Shown one piece after another: positions 29,123-38,099 of a DNA stretch of 41,204 nucleotides; within the stretch, counting starts at the first letter, position 1; the number at the start of each line of letters is the position of its first letter. Source of the DNA: an uncultured Oligella sp. (GTDB lineage: Bacteria > Pseudomonadota > Gammaproteobacteria > Burkholderiales > Burkholderiaceae_B); the NCBI GenBank assembly GCA_947632105.1, contig CANROD010000015.1, forward strand, positions 1-41,204. The letters run 5' to 3'. The notes under the pieces were generated by a model, which saw nothing but the letters and a program-made list of their open reading frames with translations, had not been told where the DNA came from and did not search any database. Both the position numbers and the translations under genes were made by a program.

Positions 29123-29205
29123 ATCTAAAAATCCTTTGCTAATTGAATGAAGTAAATGCTCTACTAAAAGCACCAAAACAAATTCTATGTTAAATCATTA
29201 AATAC

Positions 29206-29229
29206 ATTATGGAATGACCGTTCCATAAT
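29206..29229. promoter_or_regulatory. palindromic operator, probable TetR site
   Basis: ATTATGGAA and TTCCATAAT are perfect nine-base inverted arms separated by TGACCG. The site lies 84 bases upstream of the nemA ATG and 112 bases before the tetR start. Downstream at about 29289-29300, TTATGGACCGAA resembles a decayed half of the same site. TetR dimers bind dyads of this size. Confidence 0.7.
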
Positions 29230-29340
29230 TATAAGAACCACACTATAAACTGTCAAGAAACTAAATTTTTACAATCTTGACAAAGACTTATGGACCGAAT
29301 AGTATTAAATTAACTTAAGTTAAAAAGGGCATAAATTATT

Positions 29341-29949
29341 ATGGCAAGAACAGGACGTCCTCGTCTGTTTGACAGAAATGAAGCCGTCCATAAAGCGATG
29401 GCATTATTTTGGCAATATGGTTATGAGTCTACCTCTTTAGCCCAGCTACGTGAGGCAATGGGTGGCATTTCAGCGGCTAGCTTTTATGCTGCTTTTAGAT
29501 CAAAAGAATCTCTTTTTGATGAGGCAATACAGCTATATCTAGACACTAGCGGCGAGCAACTAAGAAATATCCTACGGGATCACACACTAGATACTGCCAC
29601 TGCTATCAGTACAGCCCTTAAAAGTGCATTAACTAAGCAGACTGAGAGCAACCATCCCAGCGGCTGCATGGTCGTTTTGAGCGCAACTAATTGCTCACCT
29701 AACAATCAGCATATCCAACAAACCATGGCCAAAGAGCGCGAACAATCCAGACTGGCATTTCAAGATTGTATCCAACGAGGGATTGAAGCAGGCTCCCTCT
29801 CCGCAAGTACAGACGCAGAGTCTTTAAGCCTATTTTTTTCAACACTGCTAAACGGTATTTCAATACAAGCCCGTGATGGGCTCAATCTCGACAAATTAAA
29901 TACGCTAATTGATTTAACTGCTTCACAGTTGCTTTCTCACGCTCGTTAA
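29341..29949 (+). CDS. TetR/AcrR family transcriptional regulator
   Basis: Predicted repressor of the divergent Old Yellow Enzyme gene. The N-terminal helix-turn-helix spans about residues 27-52 (STSLAQLREAMGGISAASFY then AAFRSKESLFDEAI). The N-terminus MARTGRPRLFDRNEAVHKAM is common in this branch. The C-terminal ligand domain contains C108-like and C118-like cysteines (SGCMVVLSATNC), which could react with electrophiles, though this is speculative. Length of 202 is normal. Confidence 0.9.
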   Translation: MARTGRPRLFDRNEAVHKAMALFWQYGYESTSLAQLREAMGGISAASFYAAFRSKESLFDEAIQLYLDTSGEQLRNILRDHTLDTATAISTALKSALTKQTESNHPSGCMVVLSATNCSPNNQHIQQTMAKEREQSRLAFQDCIQRGIEAGSLSASTDAESLSLFFSTLLNGISIQARDGLNLDKLNTLIDLTASQLLSHAR

Positions 29950-30018
29950 TATGACTATTTTCCGTATTTTGCATATACTAATAGGTTCGAAACCGTAAAA
30001 CACAAGCAATAACTCTCA

Positions 30019-32634
30019 ATGACTAATACCGATTTATCAGCCCATACCCCTATGATGCGTCAGTATCTGACACTTAAACAAGAAGCACCAACGATGCTTT
30101 TGTTTTATCGCATGGGAGATTTTTATGAAATGTTTTATGATGATGCAGTTAAAACAGCTCGGGCACTCAATTTAACTCTGACCCATCGAGGGTCAAGTGC
30201 CGGTGAGCCGATCCCCATGGCCGGTGTGCCGGTACATGCAATGGAGCAGTATTTAGCGCGTTTAGTGGCGATGGGCGAGTCAGTCGCCATTTGTGAGCAA
30301 ATCGGTGATCCTGCGACATCTAAAGGTATTGTTGAACGTCAAATCGTCCGCACGGTTACTCCCGGCACATTAACTGACGAAAACTTATTGCCGAGTAATA
30401 GCGATCGCCCTCTATTGGCGATTTACCAACCACACAAAGGCCGTAACAGAAAATACGGCTTAGCTTGGATGAATTTAGCCAGCGGTGAATTTAAAGTTAA
30501 CGAATGCACCATTGAACAATTAGAAACAGAAGTACACCGAATTTCACCGGCAGAAATCATTACTGCCGACTCCTTTAAACTGAGTTTAAACTATGAAGTT
30601 GCCTACAGCAAAACAGCTGACTGGCACTTCGAGATCACTGCTGCTAAAGATAAGCTGTGCAGTCATTACGGCGTTGATAATTTAAGCGCTTTTGGTATTG
30701 AGGAATTAAATAATCCTATAGTCGCTGCCGGCGCGCTTTTAAGCTATGTAGAAAACACCCAAAAGCGTAACCTGTCGCATATCAAGCCACTGCAATTAGA
30801 TGATATACAAGATTATTTAATTTTAGACCCAGTGACGCGTAAAAACCTAGAAATTACCGAGACGATCAGTGGCGAAAGCAGCCCTACACTCTTTAGCCTA
30901 TTAAATCACTGCTACACGCCGATGGGTAGTCGTCTATTAAGACGATTTTTACACCACCCTTTGCGGCACAATGCGCCTATTTTGGAGCGTCAACTCTGTG
31001 TACAGGCATTTTATAATCATAATATTGCCCGTAGCCTTGAAGATCCCATCACTATCTTTGAAAAATTTCTAAAAAGTACGCCAGATATTGAGCGAATAGC
31101 TACTCGTATTGCACTAAGCTCCGTGCGCCCAAAAGAGCTTGCCGCTTTACGTGATGCCCTTTGCAACTTACCAGCACTGTGTCAAGTTATCAGCGAGCAC
31201 TTTGTCGATACAGTTGCCATCCTTAATCTACAAAAAATGCTCAACCTACCTCCTCAAGTCGCTGATTTACTACAACGAGCCATCACCGAAGAGCCTTCAA
31301 CAATGGTTCGTGATGGTGGTGTTATTGCTACGGGCTTTGACAAAGAGTTAGACGAACTACGTAGTTTATCTAGTGATAATGGTGAGTTTTTGCTACAACT
31401 TGAAAATCGAGAACGTAAATCCACCGGTATCGCCAATTTACGTGTTGAATACAATCGTGTCCACGGATTTTTCATTGAGGTGAGCAAAGGTCAAGTTGAT
31501 AAGGTTCCTGCCGAATACCGTCGCCGCCAGACATTAAAAAATGCTGAACGCTACATCACGCCAGAGCTAAAAGAATGGGAAGATAAAATCCTTTCGGCCA
31601 AAGAGCGCTGCCTAAACCGTGAGAAGTGGTTATTTGAACAAATAATCGTTGATCTACAAGCCTATGTAGATTCAATGCACCAAGCCTCAAGTGCTTTAGC
31701 TCAACTAGATGTTTATATGGCCCTAGCTCAACATGCCTACCTGAATCAATGGGCTGCACCAGAGCTAATCGAAGGACCGATGATTAAAATCACTCAAGGT
31801 CGTCACCCCATTGTTGAGCGCACTATCGAACGCTTTACAGCCAATGACTCTCAACTAGATCCGCTCCGCCGTATGTTACTAATTACCGGTCCAAACATGG
31901 GTGGTAAATCAACCTATATGCGACAAACTGCGTTGATTGTTTTATTGGCAAGAATAGGCAGTTTTGTACCTGCAACTTCAGCACAAATCGGTTTAATTGA
32001 CCGTATTTTTACCCGAATTGGTGCTGCTGATGACTTAGCTGGCGGTCGCTCTACTTTTATGGTAGAAATGACTGAAGCTGCAACCATTCTCACTTCCAGT
32101 ACACCAAATAGCCTTGTATTAATGGATGAAATCGGTCGCGGCACCTCAACCTACGACGGTTTATCACTTGCTTGGGCAATTGCTTGTAGACTACTTACTC
32201 ATAATCAGGCTTTAGTACTCTTTGCAACGCACTATTTTGAATTAACTCGCCTACCTGAGCAATTTGAACACATAGCAAATGTTCATCTCAGCGCAGCCGA
32301 ATCAGCTCAAGGTTTAGTCTTTTTGCACGAGGTAAAGGAAGGCCCAGCCAGTCGTAGTTATGGTATTCAGGTTGCTCAACGTGCCGGCATTCCAATGGCA
32401 GTAATCCGTCAAGCCAAACGCGAACTGGACAGTCTTGAAATGCGTACTCAAGACCGTCCTCAACTAGACCTATTTAGCATTCCCGAAGAAGAAGTCAATG
32501 AACAAGCCAATGACGATCACATAGAGCTTAGAGCACTTAAAGATACTCTTTCAGCCATTGACCCGGATGCCTTAAGTCCACGAGATGCCTTGGAAGTACT
32601 TTATCAATTAAAGAATCAATTTGGAGAAAATTGA
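30019..32634 (+). CDS. mutS: DNA mismatch repair protein MutS
   Basis: Recognises mismatches and small loops and starts repair with MutL. The mismatch-binding Phe-x-Glu is F35-Y-E37 in RMGDFYEMF. The ABC-type ATPase is complete: Walker [10 protein letters not shown] at 624-632, the signature region around [14 protein letters not shown], Walker [14 protein letters not shown], and the switch FATHYFELT. Length of 871 is typical of MutS1. It is monocistronic, followed by a hairpin that overlaps its last codons. Confidence 0.98.
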   Translation: MTNTDLSAHTPMMRQYLTLKQEAPTMLLFYRMGDFYEMFYDDAVKTARALNLTLTHRGSSAGEPIPMAGVPVHAMEQYLARLVAMGESVAICEQIGDPATSKGIVERQIVRTVTPGTLTDENLLPSNSDRPLLAIYQPHKGRNRKYGLAWMNLASGEFKVNECTIEQLETEVHRISPAEIITADSFKLSLNYEVAYSKTADWHFEITAAKDKLCSHYGVDNLSAFGIEELNNPIVAAGALLSYVENTQKRNLSHIKPLQLDDIQDYLILDPVTRKNLEITETISGESSPTLFSLLNHCYTPMGSRLLRRFLHHPLRHNAPILERQLCVQAFYNHNIARSLEDPITIFEKFLKSTPDIERIATRIALSSVRPKELAALRDALCNLPALCQVISEHFVDTVAILNLQKMLNLPPQVADLLQRAITEEPSTMVRDGGVIATGFDKELDELRSLSSDNGEFLLQLENRERKSTGIANLRVEYNRVHGFFIEVSKGQVDKVPAEYRRRQTLKNAERYITPELKEWEDKILSAKERCLNREKWLFEQIIVDLQAYVDSMHQASSALAQLDVYMALAQHAYLNQWAAPELIEGPMIKITQGRHPIVERTIERFTANDSQLDPLRRMLLITGPNMGGKSTYMRQTALIVLLARIGSFVPATSAQIGLIDRIFTRIGAADDLAGGRSTFMVEMTEAATILTSSTPNSLVLMDEIGRGTSTYDGLSLAWAIACRLLTHNQALVLFATHYFELTRLPEQFEHIANVHLSAAESAQGLVFLHEVKEGPASRSYGIQVAQRAGIPMAVIRQAKRELDSLEMRTQDRPQLDLFSIPEEEVNEQANDDHIELRALKDTLSAIDPDALSPRDALEVLYQLKNQFGEN

Positions 32635-32640
32635 TTCTTT
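32610..32640 (+). terminator. hairpin overlapping the end of mutS
   Basis: AAAGAATCAATT (32610-32621) and AATTGATTCTTT (32629-32640) are perfect 12-base arms with a seven-base loop. The mutS stop TGA is inside the right arm. Few T follow, so it may act as an mRNA 3'-end stabiliser as much as a terminator. Confidence 0.55.
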
Positions 32641-32744
32641 AAGCAGTTCTGAACCTTTTTAGTCTAAGAAACGACAATATTTTTATATTTTTAATTAATT
32701 CTTGGACATAAAAGGCTAACTTAGGTTAGAATTATTCTTTTCCC

Positions 32745-32821
32745 GTGCCAGTAGCTCAACTGGATAGAGCACCCGCCTTCTAAGCGGGCGGTTGTGAGTT
32801 CGAGTCTCGCCTGGCGCGCCA
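32745..32821 (+). tRNA. tRNA-Arg (anticodon TCT)
   Basis: The cloverleaf folds: acceptor GTGCCAG with CTGGCGC, D stem GCTC/GAGC, anticodon stem CCCGC/GCGGG around CTTCTAA (anticodon TCT), T stem GTGAG/CTCGC with TTCGAGT loop, and an encoded CCA end. A possible promoter lies upstream (TTGGAC at 32702, TAGAAT at 32727). It reads AGA codons. Confidence 0.95.
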
Positions 32822-32874
32822 TTTTTAATCATACAAAACTTATTGATTAAAAACTTAAGTTTTAGCTAAAAAGC

Positions 32875-32902
32875 TTGACGCAATCAAATTTTCTGCTATA
32901 CT
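32875..32902 (+). promoter_or_regulatory. probable promoter of tRNA-His
   Basis: TTGACG (32875-32880) and TATACT (32897-32902) are separated by 16 bases, and the tRNA begins 17 bases after the -10 element. Confidence 0.65.
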
Positions 32903-32918
32903 TATCTATTAATTCAGT

Positions 32919-32995
32919 GGTGATCGTAGCTCAGTTGGTAGAGTCCCGGATTGTGATTCCGGTTGTCGTGGGTTCGAGCCCCATCGGTCACCCCA
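32919..32995 (+). tRNA. tRNA-His (anticodon GTG)
   Basis: Acceptor GTGATCG pairs with CGGTCAC. The extra 5' G at 32919 faces C73 at 32992, the identity feature of tRNA-His. The anticodon stem CCGGA/TCCGG encloses TTGTGAT (anticodon GTG), the T stem is GTGGG/CCCAT, and CCA is encoded. It is followed by a strong terminator near 33090. A decayed copy of the unit lies about 900 bases downstream. Confidence 0.96.
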
Positions 32996-33089
32996 AATTC
33001 TCCTTATACATAAGGTCACTTGCAAATTTATTAATCGCTGCAAATCGATTATTTATAATAAACTGATTTTAAGATTAAAGTAAATATTA

Positions 33090-33112
33090 GACGCCTTAGG
33101 CGTCTTTTTTTA
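33090..33112 (+). terminator. rho-independent terminator after tRNA-His
   Basis: GACGCC and GGCGTC pair around TTA and are followed by seven T. It lies about 95 bases after the tRNA-His CCA end. Confidence 0.9.
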
Positions 33113-33412
33113 TGCCTAACATTTTTAATACTAGATATCCTCTTGCAATAAAAACTTAAAGAAGAAGCTATCCAACAATGTTTAGCCTTGACACTAATAA
33201 GCACTGACTGTTATTTATAAAATAACGAGACCGTGATACAAGATTAACCTACTCATTAACACGAATAGCAGAGCTTGAAAAATTCGCTATTAACTGCAAT
33301 AAATATGTTAAAGCTTGTGATACGCGCTAGCTGCTTATCATACAAAACATCACCAGCTAGTCGTCTAGCAACCATCCTTTTTCTAATAGTGTTTATCAGC
33401 GGCTCTATGTTC
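33113..33412. other. gene-poor interval after tRNA-His
   Basis: AT-rich sequence with no frame that has a believable start and ribosome site. A small palindrome GTTATTT-ATA-AAATAAC lies at 33210-33226. An overlapping rightward frame (33275-33631) is rejected as a shadow of the small secreted protein gene on the other strand. Confidence 0.5.
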
Positions 33413-33658
33413 TTAATTAATTTGAGAAGGAACAGGGATACACTTAAATACTACCTCGCTTTCAGGTGGAAACTCCTTTTCAAAATTGCTTTTGGCTTTT
33501 TCGCACTGTTCTACATTATTAGCTCTAGCAATTTTTGTGACTGTCATCGCATAAGAATTATGCGCTATGAGTATGTAGGCACTATTATCAGCTACGGCAT
33601 TGCCGGCAAAGCCAGACAAAAAAGCAAATGACATTGAGCAGATTAGTAATTTTTTCAT
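33413..33658 (-). CDS. small secreted protein of unknown function
   Basis: The 81-residue product begins MKKLLICSMSFAFLSGFAGN, a Sec signal peptide with probable cleavage after AVA (residue 23). This leaves a mature protein of about 58 residues with two cysteines (C52, C73) that could form a disulfide. AAGGAG lies eight bases before the ATG, strong support that it is translated. I do not recognise the family. It is the only gene between tRNA-His and the decayed tRNA-His copy and is transcribed against the tRNAs. A role in the periplasm or outside the cell is all that can be said. Confidence 0.75.
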   Translation of the reverse strand: MKKLLICSMSFAFLSGFAGNAVADNSAYILIAHNSYAMTVTKIARANNVEQCEKAKSNFEKEFPPESEVVFKCIPVPSQIN

Positions 33659-33829
33659 TTATAAAACTCCTTTGTAAAAATTAAGTTAGAACAACGCCCA
33701 TCATACACTAAAGTACTCTATAACCACCGCAGCATACTTGACAGCGCATCCACCAAAGTCACACCATCAAAGTGATTGACTGTCGATGGTTTTGGATCTC
33801 TGCAAGTGGTTATTAAGTCGGAACTAACA

Positions 33830-33901
33830 CGGCATCTAAGCTATTAGAGTTCTAGCTTGTGATTCCGGTGGTCGTGACTTCGATTCCCATCAGTCACCCC
33901 A
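33830..33901 (+). pseudogene. decayed tRNA-His copy
   Basis: Positions 33845-33901 align without gaps to 32939-32995 of tRNA-His with 47 of 57 bases identical, including TTGTGATTCCGGT and the CACCCCA end. The 5' half is also recognisable but has lost about five bases of the D loop. Two T-stem pairs and at least two anticodon-stem pairs are broken, so it should not fold. An upstream TTGACT (33776-33781) and a downstream degraded terminator match the flanks of the intact gene. Confidence 0.8.
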
Positions 33902-33921
33902 AGAATTATTTATATAAACTT

Positions 33922-33943
33922 AGACGTATTATGCGTTTTTTTT
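33922..33943 (+). terminator. degraded copy of the tRNA-His terminator
   Basis: ACGTA and TGCGT (one G-U pair) around TTA are followed by eight T and then ACGCCTAA. This parallels the intact terminator at 33090 with its trailing ATGCCTAA. Confidence 0.55.
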
Positions 33944-33949
33944 ACGCCT

Positions 33950-33987
33950 AAAAGTCAGCACCTGAATAATTTCATGCGCTGACTTTT
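33950..33987 (-). terminator. probable terminator of the aldehyde dehydrogenase gene
   Basis: AAAAGTCAGC (33950-33959) and GCTGACTTTT (33978-33987) are perfect ten-base arms with an 18-base loop, 20 bases past the aldehyde dehydrogenase stop. Transcripts from either side would end in a short T-run. Confidence 0.7.
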
Positions 33988-34007
33988 AACTTAAGAGGCT
34001 AATATAT

Positions 34008-35534
34008 TTAGAAGAACCCTAAGGCTTGATCACTATAACTAACTAATAAACACTTAGTTTGCTGATAGTTCGCCAATGCCATTTTGTGAGTTTCACGACC
34101 AATACCTGACTGCTTATAACCACCAAAGGCAGCATGAGCTGGGTACACGTGATAGCAATTAGTCCATACTCGACCTGCTTTAATCCCACGACCCATACGG
34201 TAAGCCTGTGAACCATCTCTACTCCACACCCCAGCACCTAAACCAAAGATAGTATCATTGGCGATAGCCAAAGCCTCTTCCTCATCTTTAAAGGTCGTAA
34301 CAGCTGCAACAGGACCAAAAATCTCCTCTTGAAAAACGCGCATCTTATTGTCACCTAAAAGCATCGTAGGTTTTACAAAATAACCCTCATCCAGGTCACC
34401 ACCTTGTAAGCTGCGAGCACCACCTGTTAGGCAAGTCGCCCCTTCCTCTCGCCCAAGTTCGATATAACCTAAAATTCTATCAAGTTGAACTTGCGATACC
34501 TGTGCACCAATCATGGTAGATTTCTCTAAGGGATGTCCCTTTTTGATACTCTCTACGCGCTCAACCACCTTTTCAATAAAACGCTCATAGATAGACTCTT
34601 GGATAAGCAGGCGCGAAGGTGCCGTACACACCTCACCTTGATTAAGAGCAAACATAGTCGCCCCCTCAAGTGCTTTATTTAAAAATGCATCATCAGATGA
34701 CATCACACTCTCAAAGAAAACATTTGGACTCTTACCCCCCAGCTCAACAGTAGCAGGAATTAAGGTAGTCGCCGCATTACGTAAAATCTGCTGTCCTACT
34801 GGTGTCGAACCGGTAAAAGCGATCTTCGCAATACGATGACTCGTCGCTAGAGCATCACCCGCTTCTTTACCATACCCATTGACAATATTAACGGTGCCAG
34901 GCGGCAATAAGTCACCAATTATTTCCATCAATAACATGATAGATGCTGGTGTCTGCTCAGCTGGTTTCATCACGATCGTGCACCCTGCGGCTAATGCCGG
35001 TGCTAACTTCCAAGCAGCCATCAATAAAGGAAAGTTCCACGGAATAATCTGTCCAACGACACCAATTGGCTCTTGGAAATGATAGGCAACAGTATTGGGC
35101 TCAATATCAGAAATGGCACCTTCTTCTGCTCTTAGGCATCCTGCAAAATAACGAAAATGGTCAACCGCTAAAGGCAAGTCAGCAGCCATAGTTTCACGCA
35201 ATGCCTTTCCATTATCCAGTGTTTCAGCAACCGCTAGGCGCTCAAGGTTTTGCTCAATACGATCTGCAATACGCAGCAATACAGCTGAACGTGCATGAAT
35301 CGGCGTTTCAGCCCAACTCTTGAAAGCTGCATGCGCAGCATCTAGTGCTAAGTTCACATCATCCGCATTAGATCTAGCTACCTCACAAAACACCTGCCCA
35401 GTAATCGGGCTTAGGTTTTCGAAATAATTACCTGACACTGGCGGAACCCATTTCCCTCCAATATAGTTGTCATAGCGTTTCTTGTAGGGAAAATCAAAAT
35501 CAATACCAAAGCTTTTCAAATCCATCATGCTCAT
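34008..35534 (-). CDS. aldehyde dehydrogenase, ExaC/AldB/AcoD type
   Basis: NAD(P)-dependent oxidation of aldehydes, probably acetaldehyde or similar small aldehydes. Catalytic residues of the superfamily are present: N167 in IIPWNFP, E264 in VELGGKSPN and C303 in [11 protein letters not shown]. The N-terminus ([20 protein letters not shown]) and the 508-residue length resemble ExaC/AldB rather than betaine-aldehyde or succinate-semialdehyde enzymes. CTAGGAGA sits six bases before the ATG. The 182-base upstream gap has dyads that may be operators. Confidence 0.92.
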   Translation of the reverse strand: MSMMDLKSFGIDFDFPYKKRYDNYIGGKWVPPVSGNYFENLSPITGQVFCEVARSNADDVNLALDAAHAAFKSWAETPIHARSAVLLRIADRIEQNLERLAVAETLDNGKALRETMAADLPLAVDHFRYFAGCLRAEEGAISDIEPNTVAYHFQEPIGVVGQIIPWNFPLLMAAWKLAPALAAGCTIVMKPAEQTPASIMLLMEIIGDLLPPGTVNIVNGYGKEAGDALATSHRIAKIAFTGSTPVGQQILRNAATTLIPATVELGGKSPNVFFESVMSSDDAFLNKALEGATMFALNQGEVCTAPSRLLIQESIYERFIEKVVERVESIKKGHPLEKSTMIGAQVSQVQLDRILGYIELGREEGATCLTGGARSLQGGDLDEGYFVKPTMLLGDNKMRVFQEEIFGPVAAVTTFKDEEEALAIANDTIFGLGAGVWSRDGSQAYRMGRGIKAGRVWTNCYHVYPAHAAFGGYKQSGIGRETHKMALANYQQTKCLLVSYSDQALGFF

Positions 35535-35580
35535 AGCGAGTCTCCTAGGCTGAATTTATTGAAATTATCAAAACTACATG

Positions 35581-35621
35581 TAAGCGATATGCTAATCCTT
35601 ACTTGATAACTATATCGCCTA
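35581..35621. promoter_or_regulatory. dyad upstream of the aldehyde dehydrogenase gene
   Basis: TAAGCGATAT (35581-35590) and ATATCGCCTA (35612-35621) match as inverted repeats at nine of ten positions. They lie 47-87 bases upstream of the ATG, a suitable place for a regulator site. Confidence 0.35.
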
Positions 35622-35663
35622 ACATGATGGTGATAATATTCTCATAAACCATTAGACTCCTAA

Positions 35664-35701
35664 CTGATGGCATAAATGAAAAAATACATCCATGCCATCA
35701 G
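35664..35701. terminator. hairpin between the SSB-like and aldehyde dehydrogenase genes
   Basis: CTGATGGCAT (35664-35673) and ATGCCATCAG (35692-35701) are perfect ten-base arms. It lies 15 bases after the SSB-like gene stop. On the minus strand only TTAGG follows, so it is a weak terminator candidate. Confidence 0.5.
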
Positions 35702-35716
35702 CTTTTAGACACACAA

Positions 35717-36166
35717 CTAATTTAACTCCTCCCTAAGCTCATCTATATCGACTCCACCTTCAACCCCAAAAAACTCAGAGTCAAACTCATCAATAACGAC
35801 TGAATCGCCCTCTAAAGACCTAGACCTACTCTTTGTCCAGATCATTTTTAACTCTCGGGCATGGATCTCGCTGATACTACGCACCACACCATCTTCATCA
35901 GTATATTGACGATTTTTTATACGCCCTCTCAACCATAATTTATCACCCACATCCATATAGTCACTCACACGTTTAGCCAAACTGCCTTTAAACAAAACAA
36001 TATGCCACTGCGTATCCGTAAGTAATTCACCGCTCACCCTATCACGCCACTTTTCAGTCGTAGCAAGTGATAAACGCACATGTGGCTTACCATCATCAAA
36101 ATGGCGTAACTCAGGTAGGTGACCTAAATTCCCCATCAACACTATCTCATTAATGCAAGAAGTCAT
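35717..36166 (-). CDS. single-stranded DNA-binding protein-like OB-fold protein
   Basis: The first 110 or so residues follow the bacterial SSB OB-fold (INEIVLMGNLGHLPELRHFD, FKGSLAKRVSDYMDVGDKLW, LRGRIKNRQYTDEDG). The remaining tail is short and acidic and ends DIDELREELN, without the DDDIPF-type tip that recruits partner proteins. ATG 36166 gives 149 residues and has AGAGGAG six bases upstream. Bacteria usually carry the main ssb next to uvrA, so this is probably a second, specialised or acquired copy; the main gene is not in this window. Confidence 0.8.
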   Translation of the reverse strand: MTSCINEIVLMGNLGHLPELRHFDDGKPHVRLSLATTEKWRDRVSGELLTDTQWHIVLFKGSLAKRVSDYMDVGDKLWLRGRIKNRQYTDEDGVVRSISEIHARELKMIWTKSRSRSLEGDSVVIDEFDSEFFGVEGGVDIDELREELN

Positions 36167-36385
36167 GCATAGCTCCTCTTTTTCTGTGAATAAAACGCTT
36201 GTATAAAAATGCAACAGCGCCAAGGCCTCTACACCTTATTTGTTACTGTAGAGCAATTGAAGAACTTTACCATCCGTAACTGGAGCATATTATCCACCAC
36301 AAATACACACAATTAAGTCTAGCAATCTTTTTTTTATTACATTAAGATGAACATATTGTCTTTAACAACTAATAAAGGATATGCG

Positions 36386-37009
36386 ATGGCTATTGTATAT
36401 GACCTACACCCAGATGACCCACAGCAACGCTTAATTAACCAAGCTGCGGGTTTATTGGCTAATGGTGGTATTTTAGCGATACCGACTGACTCCAGTTACG
36501 CCTTAGTAGCAAGATTGGACGACAAAGACGCAGCTGACAAACTGCGCTCTCTACGAGGACTTGATGATCGTCATCACTTAACCTTACTCTGCCGCGATTT
36601 ATCTGAAATTGCTAAATTCGCACAGGTAGACAATCAACAGTACCGTCTATTAAAAGCCGCAACACCCGGTCCGTGGACCTTTATCTTAGAGGCAACTAAG
36701 GATGTACCTAAACGAGTACACCATCGTTCACGTAAAACCATTGGCATCCGTGTCCCTGATCATAAAATTGCTCTCATGTTTTTAGAAACTGTGGGAGCTC
36801 CATTACTGGCAACAACCTTTATCGCTCCGGGCAAAGATGACCCATTTACAGATATTGAGGACTTTCAAGCTGATTATCAGCATGAATTAGCGGGTATCAT
36901 TGATGCTGGCTCTTGCTCTGGCGTCGGCACAACAGTAATTGACTTAACTCAAACACCAGTCGAAATTGTTCGTCGTGGCTCTGGCGACCCAGCTACTATC
37001 GGTTTATAA
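36386..37009 (+). CDS. YciO-type Sua5/YrdC domain protein
   Basis: Threonylcarbamoyl-AMP synthase-like fold. The ATP/nucleotide-binding segments appear as GGILAIPTDSSYALVA, GPWTFILEATKDVPKRV and GIRVPDH. At 207 residues from ATG 36386 (AAAGGA six bases upstream) it matches E. coli YciO (206), including the DLHPDDPQQRLINQA start, rather than the essential TsaC. YciO has weak TsaC-like activity in some studies and its role is unsettled. An earlier in-frame ATG at 36347 lacks a ribosome site. Confidence 0.9.
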   Translation: MAIVYDLHPDDPQQRLINQAAGLLANGGILAIPTDSSYALVARLDDKDAADKLRSLRGLDDRHHLTLLCRDLSEIAKFAQVDNQQYRLLKAATPGPWTFILEATKDVPKRVHHRSRKTIGIRVPDHKIALMFLETVGAPLLATTFIAPGKDDPFTDIEDFQADYQHELAGIIDAGSCSGVGTTVIDLTQTPVEIVRRGSGDPATIGL

Positions 37010-37035
37010 ATTATCAAAAAAAACTATATACACAA

Positions 37036-37078
37036 TTAAGGCACAACGCTTAACAATTTGTTATGGCCTGTGCCTTAA
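37036..37078. terminator. long hairpin between yciO and dapA
   Basis: TTAAGGCACA (37036-37045) and TGTGCCTTAA (37069-37078) are perfect ten-base arms; an inner TAACA-ATT-TGTTA forms a second stem. It lies 27 bases after the yciO stop. Few T follow. Confidence 0.55.
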
Positions 37079-37169
37079 TATTCTGCCTTTAAAGATGACT
37101 TTTTAATGTAAACTACAGAGCTAAGACTATTATTCAGTTTCTGGCGTTTTGTTATTTAAGGATGTAATT

Positions 37170-38066
37170 ATGTCAAGCAGCTCTTACCCAGTTTTTAGGG
37201 GTAGTATTCCAGCGTTAATCACCCCAATGCAACCAAATGGCGAAGTGGACTTTGAGGCGTTTAAAAAGCTGGTAGATTGGCATGTACAAGAAAAAAGTGA
37301 CGGCTTAGTTGTAATTGGAACCTCTGGCGAGTCACCGACAATTGATTTTAAAGAGCATGCTGCTTTACTTTCTACTGCTGTCGAATTCGCTGACGGTCGT
37401 ATCCCGATTATTGCTGGCGTTGGTGGCAACTCCACCAAAGAGGCTTTACACCTGACTCGTGAAGCTGAAAAAGCCGGTGCTCAAGCCGGTCTTTCGGTTG
37501 TTCCTTATTACAATAAACCCACCCAAGAAGGTTTGTATCAACACTTCAAACATATTGCTGAGAATAGCGGCTTGCCCATTATTTTATATAATGTGCCTGG
37601 TCGCACTATTGCTGATATGTCTAATGATACAGTACTACGTTTAGCAGAGCTACCTGGCATCATAGGTATCAAGGACGCGACTGGCGATATATCACGCCTA
37701 GGTAATCTCATGAAGCACAAACCAGCTGACTTCCAGGTTTTAAGTGGTGATGATCCAACCGCTGCTGCCCTTATCCTTCTAGGTGGTCAAGGCAACATAT
37801 CCGTCACTGCTAACGTCGCCCCTCGCCTTATGCATGATTTATGTTTTGCCGCACTTGAAGGCGATCTTGCCACAGTACGCGAACTTAATGCTAAGCTCTC
37901 AACTCTTAATAAAGTTCTTTTTTCTGAGGCTAACCCTATTCCAGTTAAGTATGCTTTAGCTAAGATGGGTAAAAGTGAATTAGGTTACCGCTTACCGTTA
38001 GTTGGTCCATCAGATGCTACAAAATTACTAGTTGATGCAGCCTTAAAAGAAATTGATTTAATTTAA
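37170..38066 (+). CDS. dapA: 4-hydroxy-tetrahydrodipicolinate synthase
   Basis: Condenses pyruvate and aspartate semialdehyde in the lysine and diaminopimelate pathway. The Schiff-base lysine is K168 in GIKDATGD, and the catalytic Tyr is Y140 in YNVPGR. The GTSGESPT segment binds the substrate carboxylate. ATG 37170 with AAGGA seven bases upstream gives 298 residues, the family size; an in-frame TTG at 37149 is rejected. bamC follows by 33 bases, the usual dapA-bamC operon. Confidence 0.97.
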   Translation: MSSSSYPVFRGSIPALITPMQPNGEVDFEAFKKLVDWHVQEKSDGLVVIGTSGESPTIDFKEHAALLSTAVEFADGRIPIIAGVGGNSTKEALHLTREAEKAGAQAGLSVVPYYNKPTQEGLYQHFKHIAENSGLPIILYNVPGRTIADMSNDTVLRLAELPGIIGIKDATGDISRLGNLMKHKPADFQVLSGDDPTAAALILLGGQGNISVTANVAPRLMHDLCFAALEGDLATVRELNAKLSTLNKVLFSEANPIPVKYALAKMGKSELGYRLPLVGPSDATKLLVDAALKEIDLI

Positions 38067-38099
38067 TTAAAAGAGCTATTCCAAAAGGAATTAACATAC

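Noticed and set aside
32875-33066. Rightward frame of 63 codons
   Set aside because: It runs through the tRNA-His gene and its promoter; the tRNA explains the sequence.
33275-33631. Rightward 118-codon frame over the small secreted protein gene
   Set aside because: Starts with TTG without a ribosome site and is antisense to a frame with a strong ribosome site and signal peptide.
32919-33901. Integrated element with attL/attR at tRNA-His
   Set aside because: The second copy covers the whole tRNA unit including promoter and terminator, not just a 3' end, and no integrase or mobility gene is present; duplication fits better, although an old element scar is not excluded.
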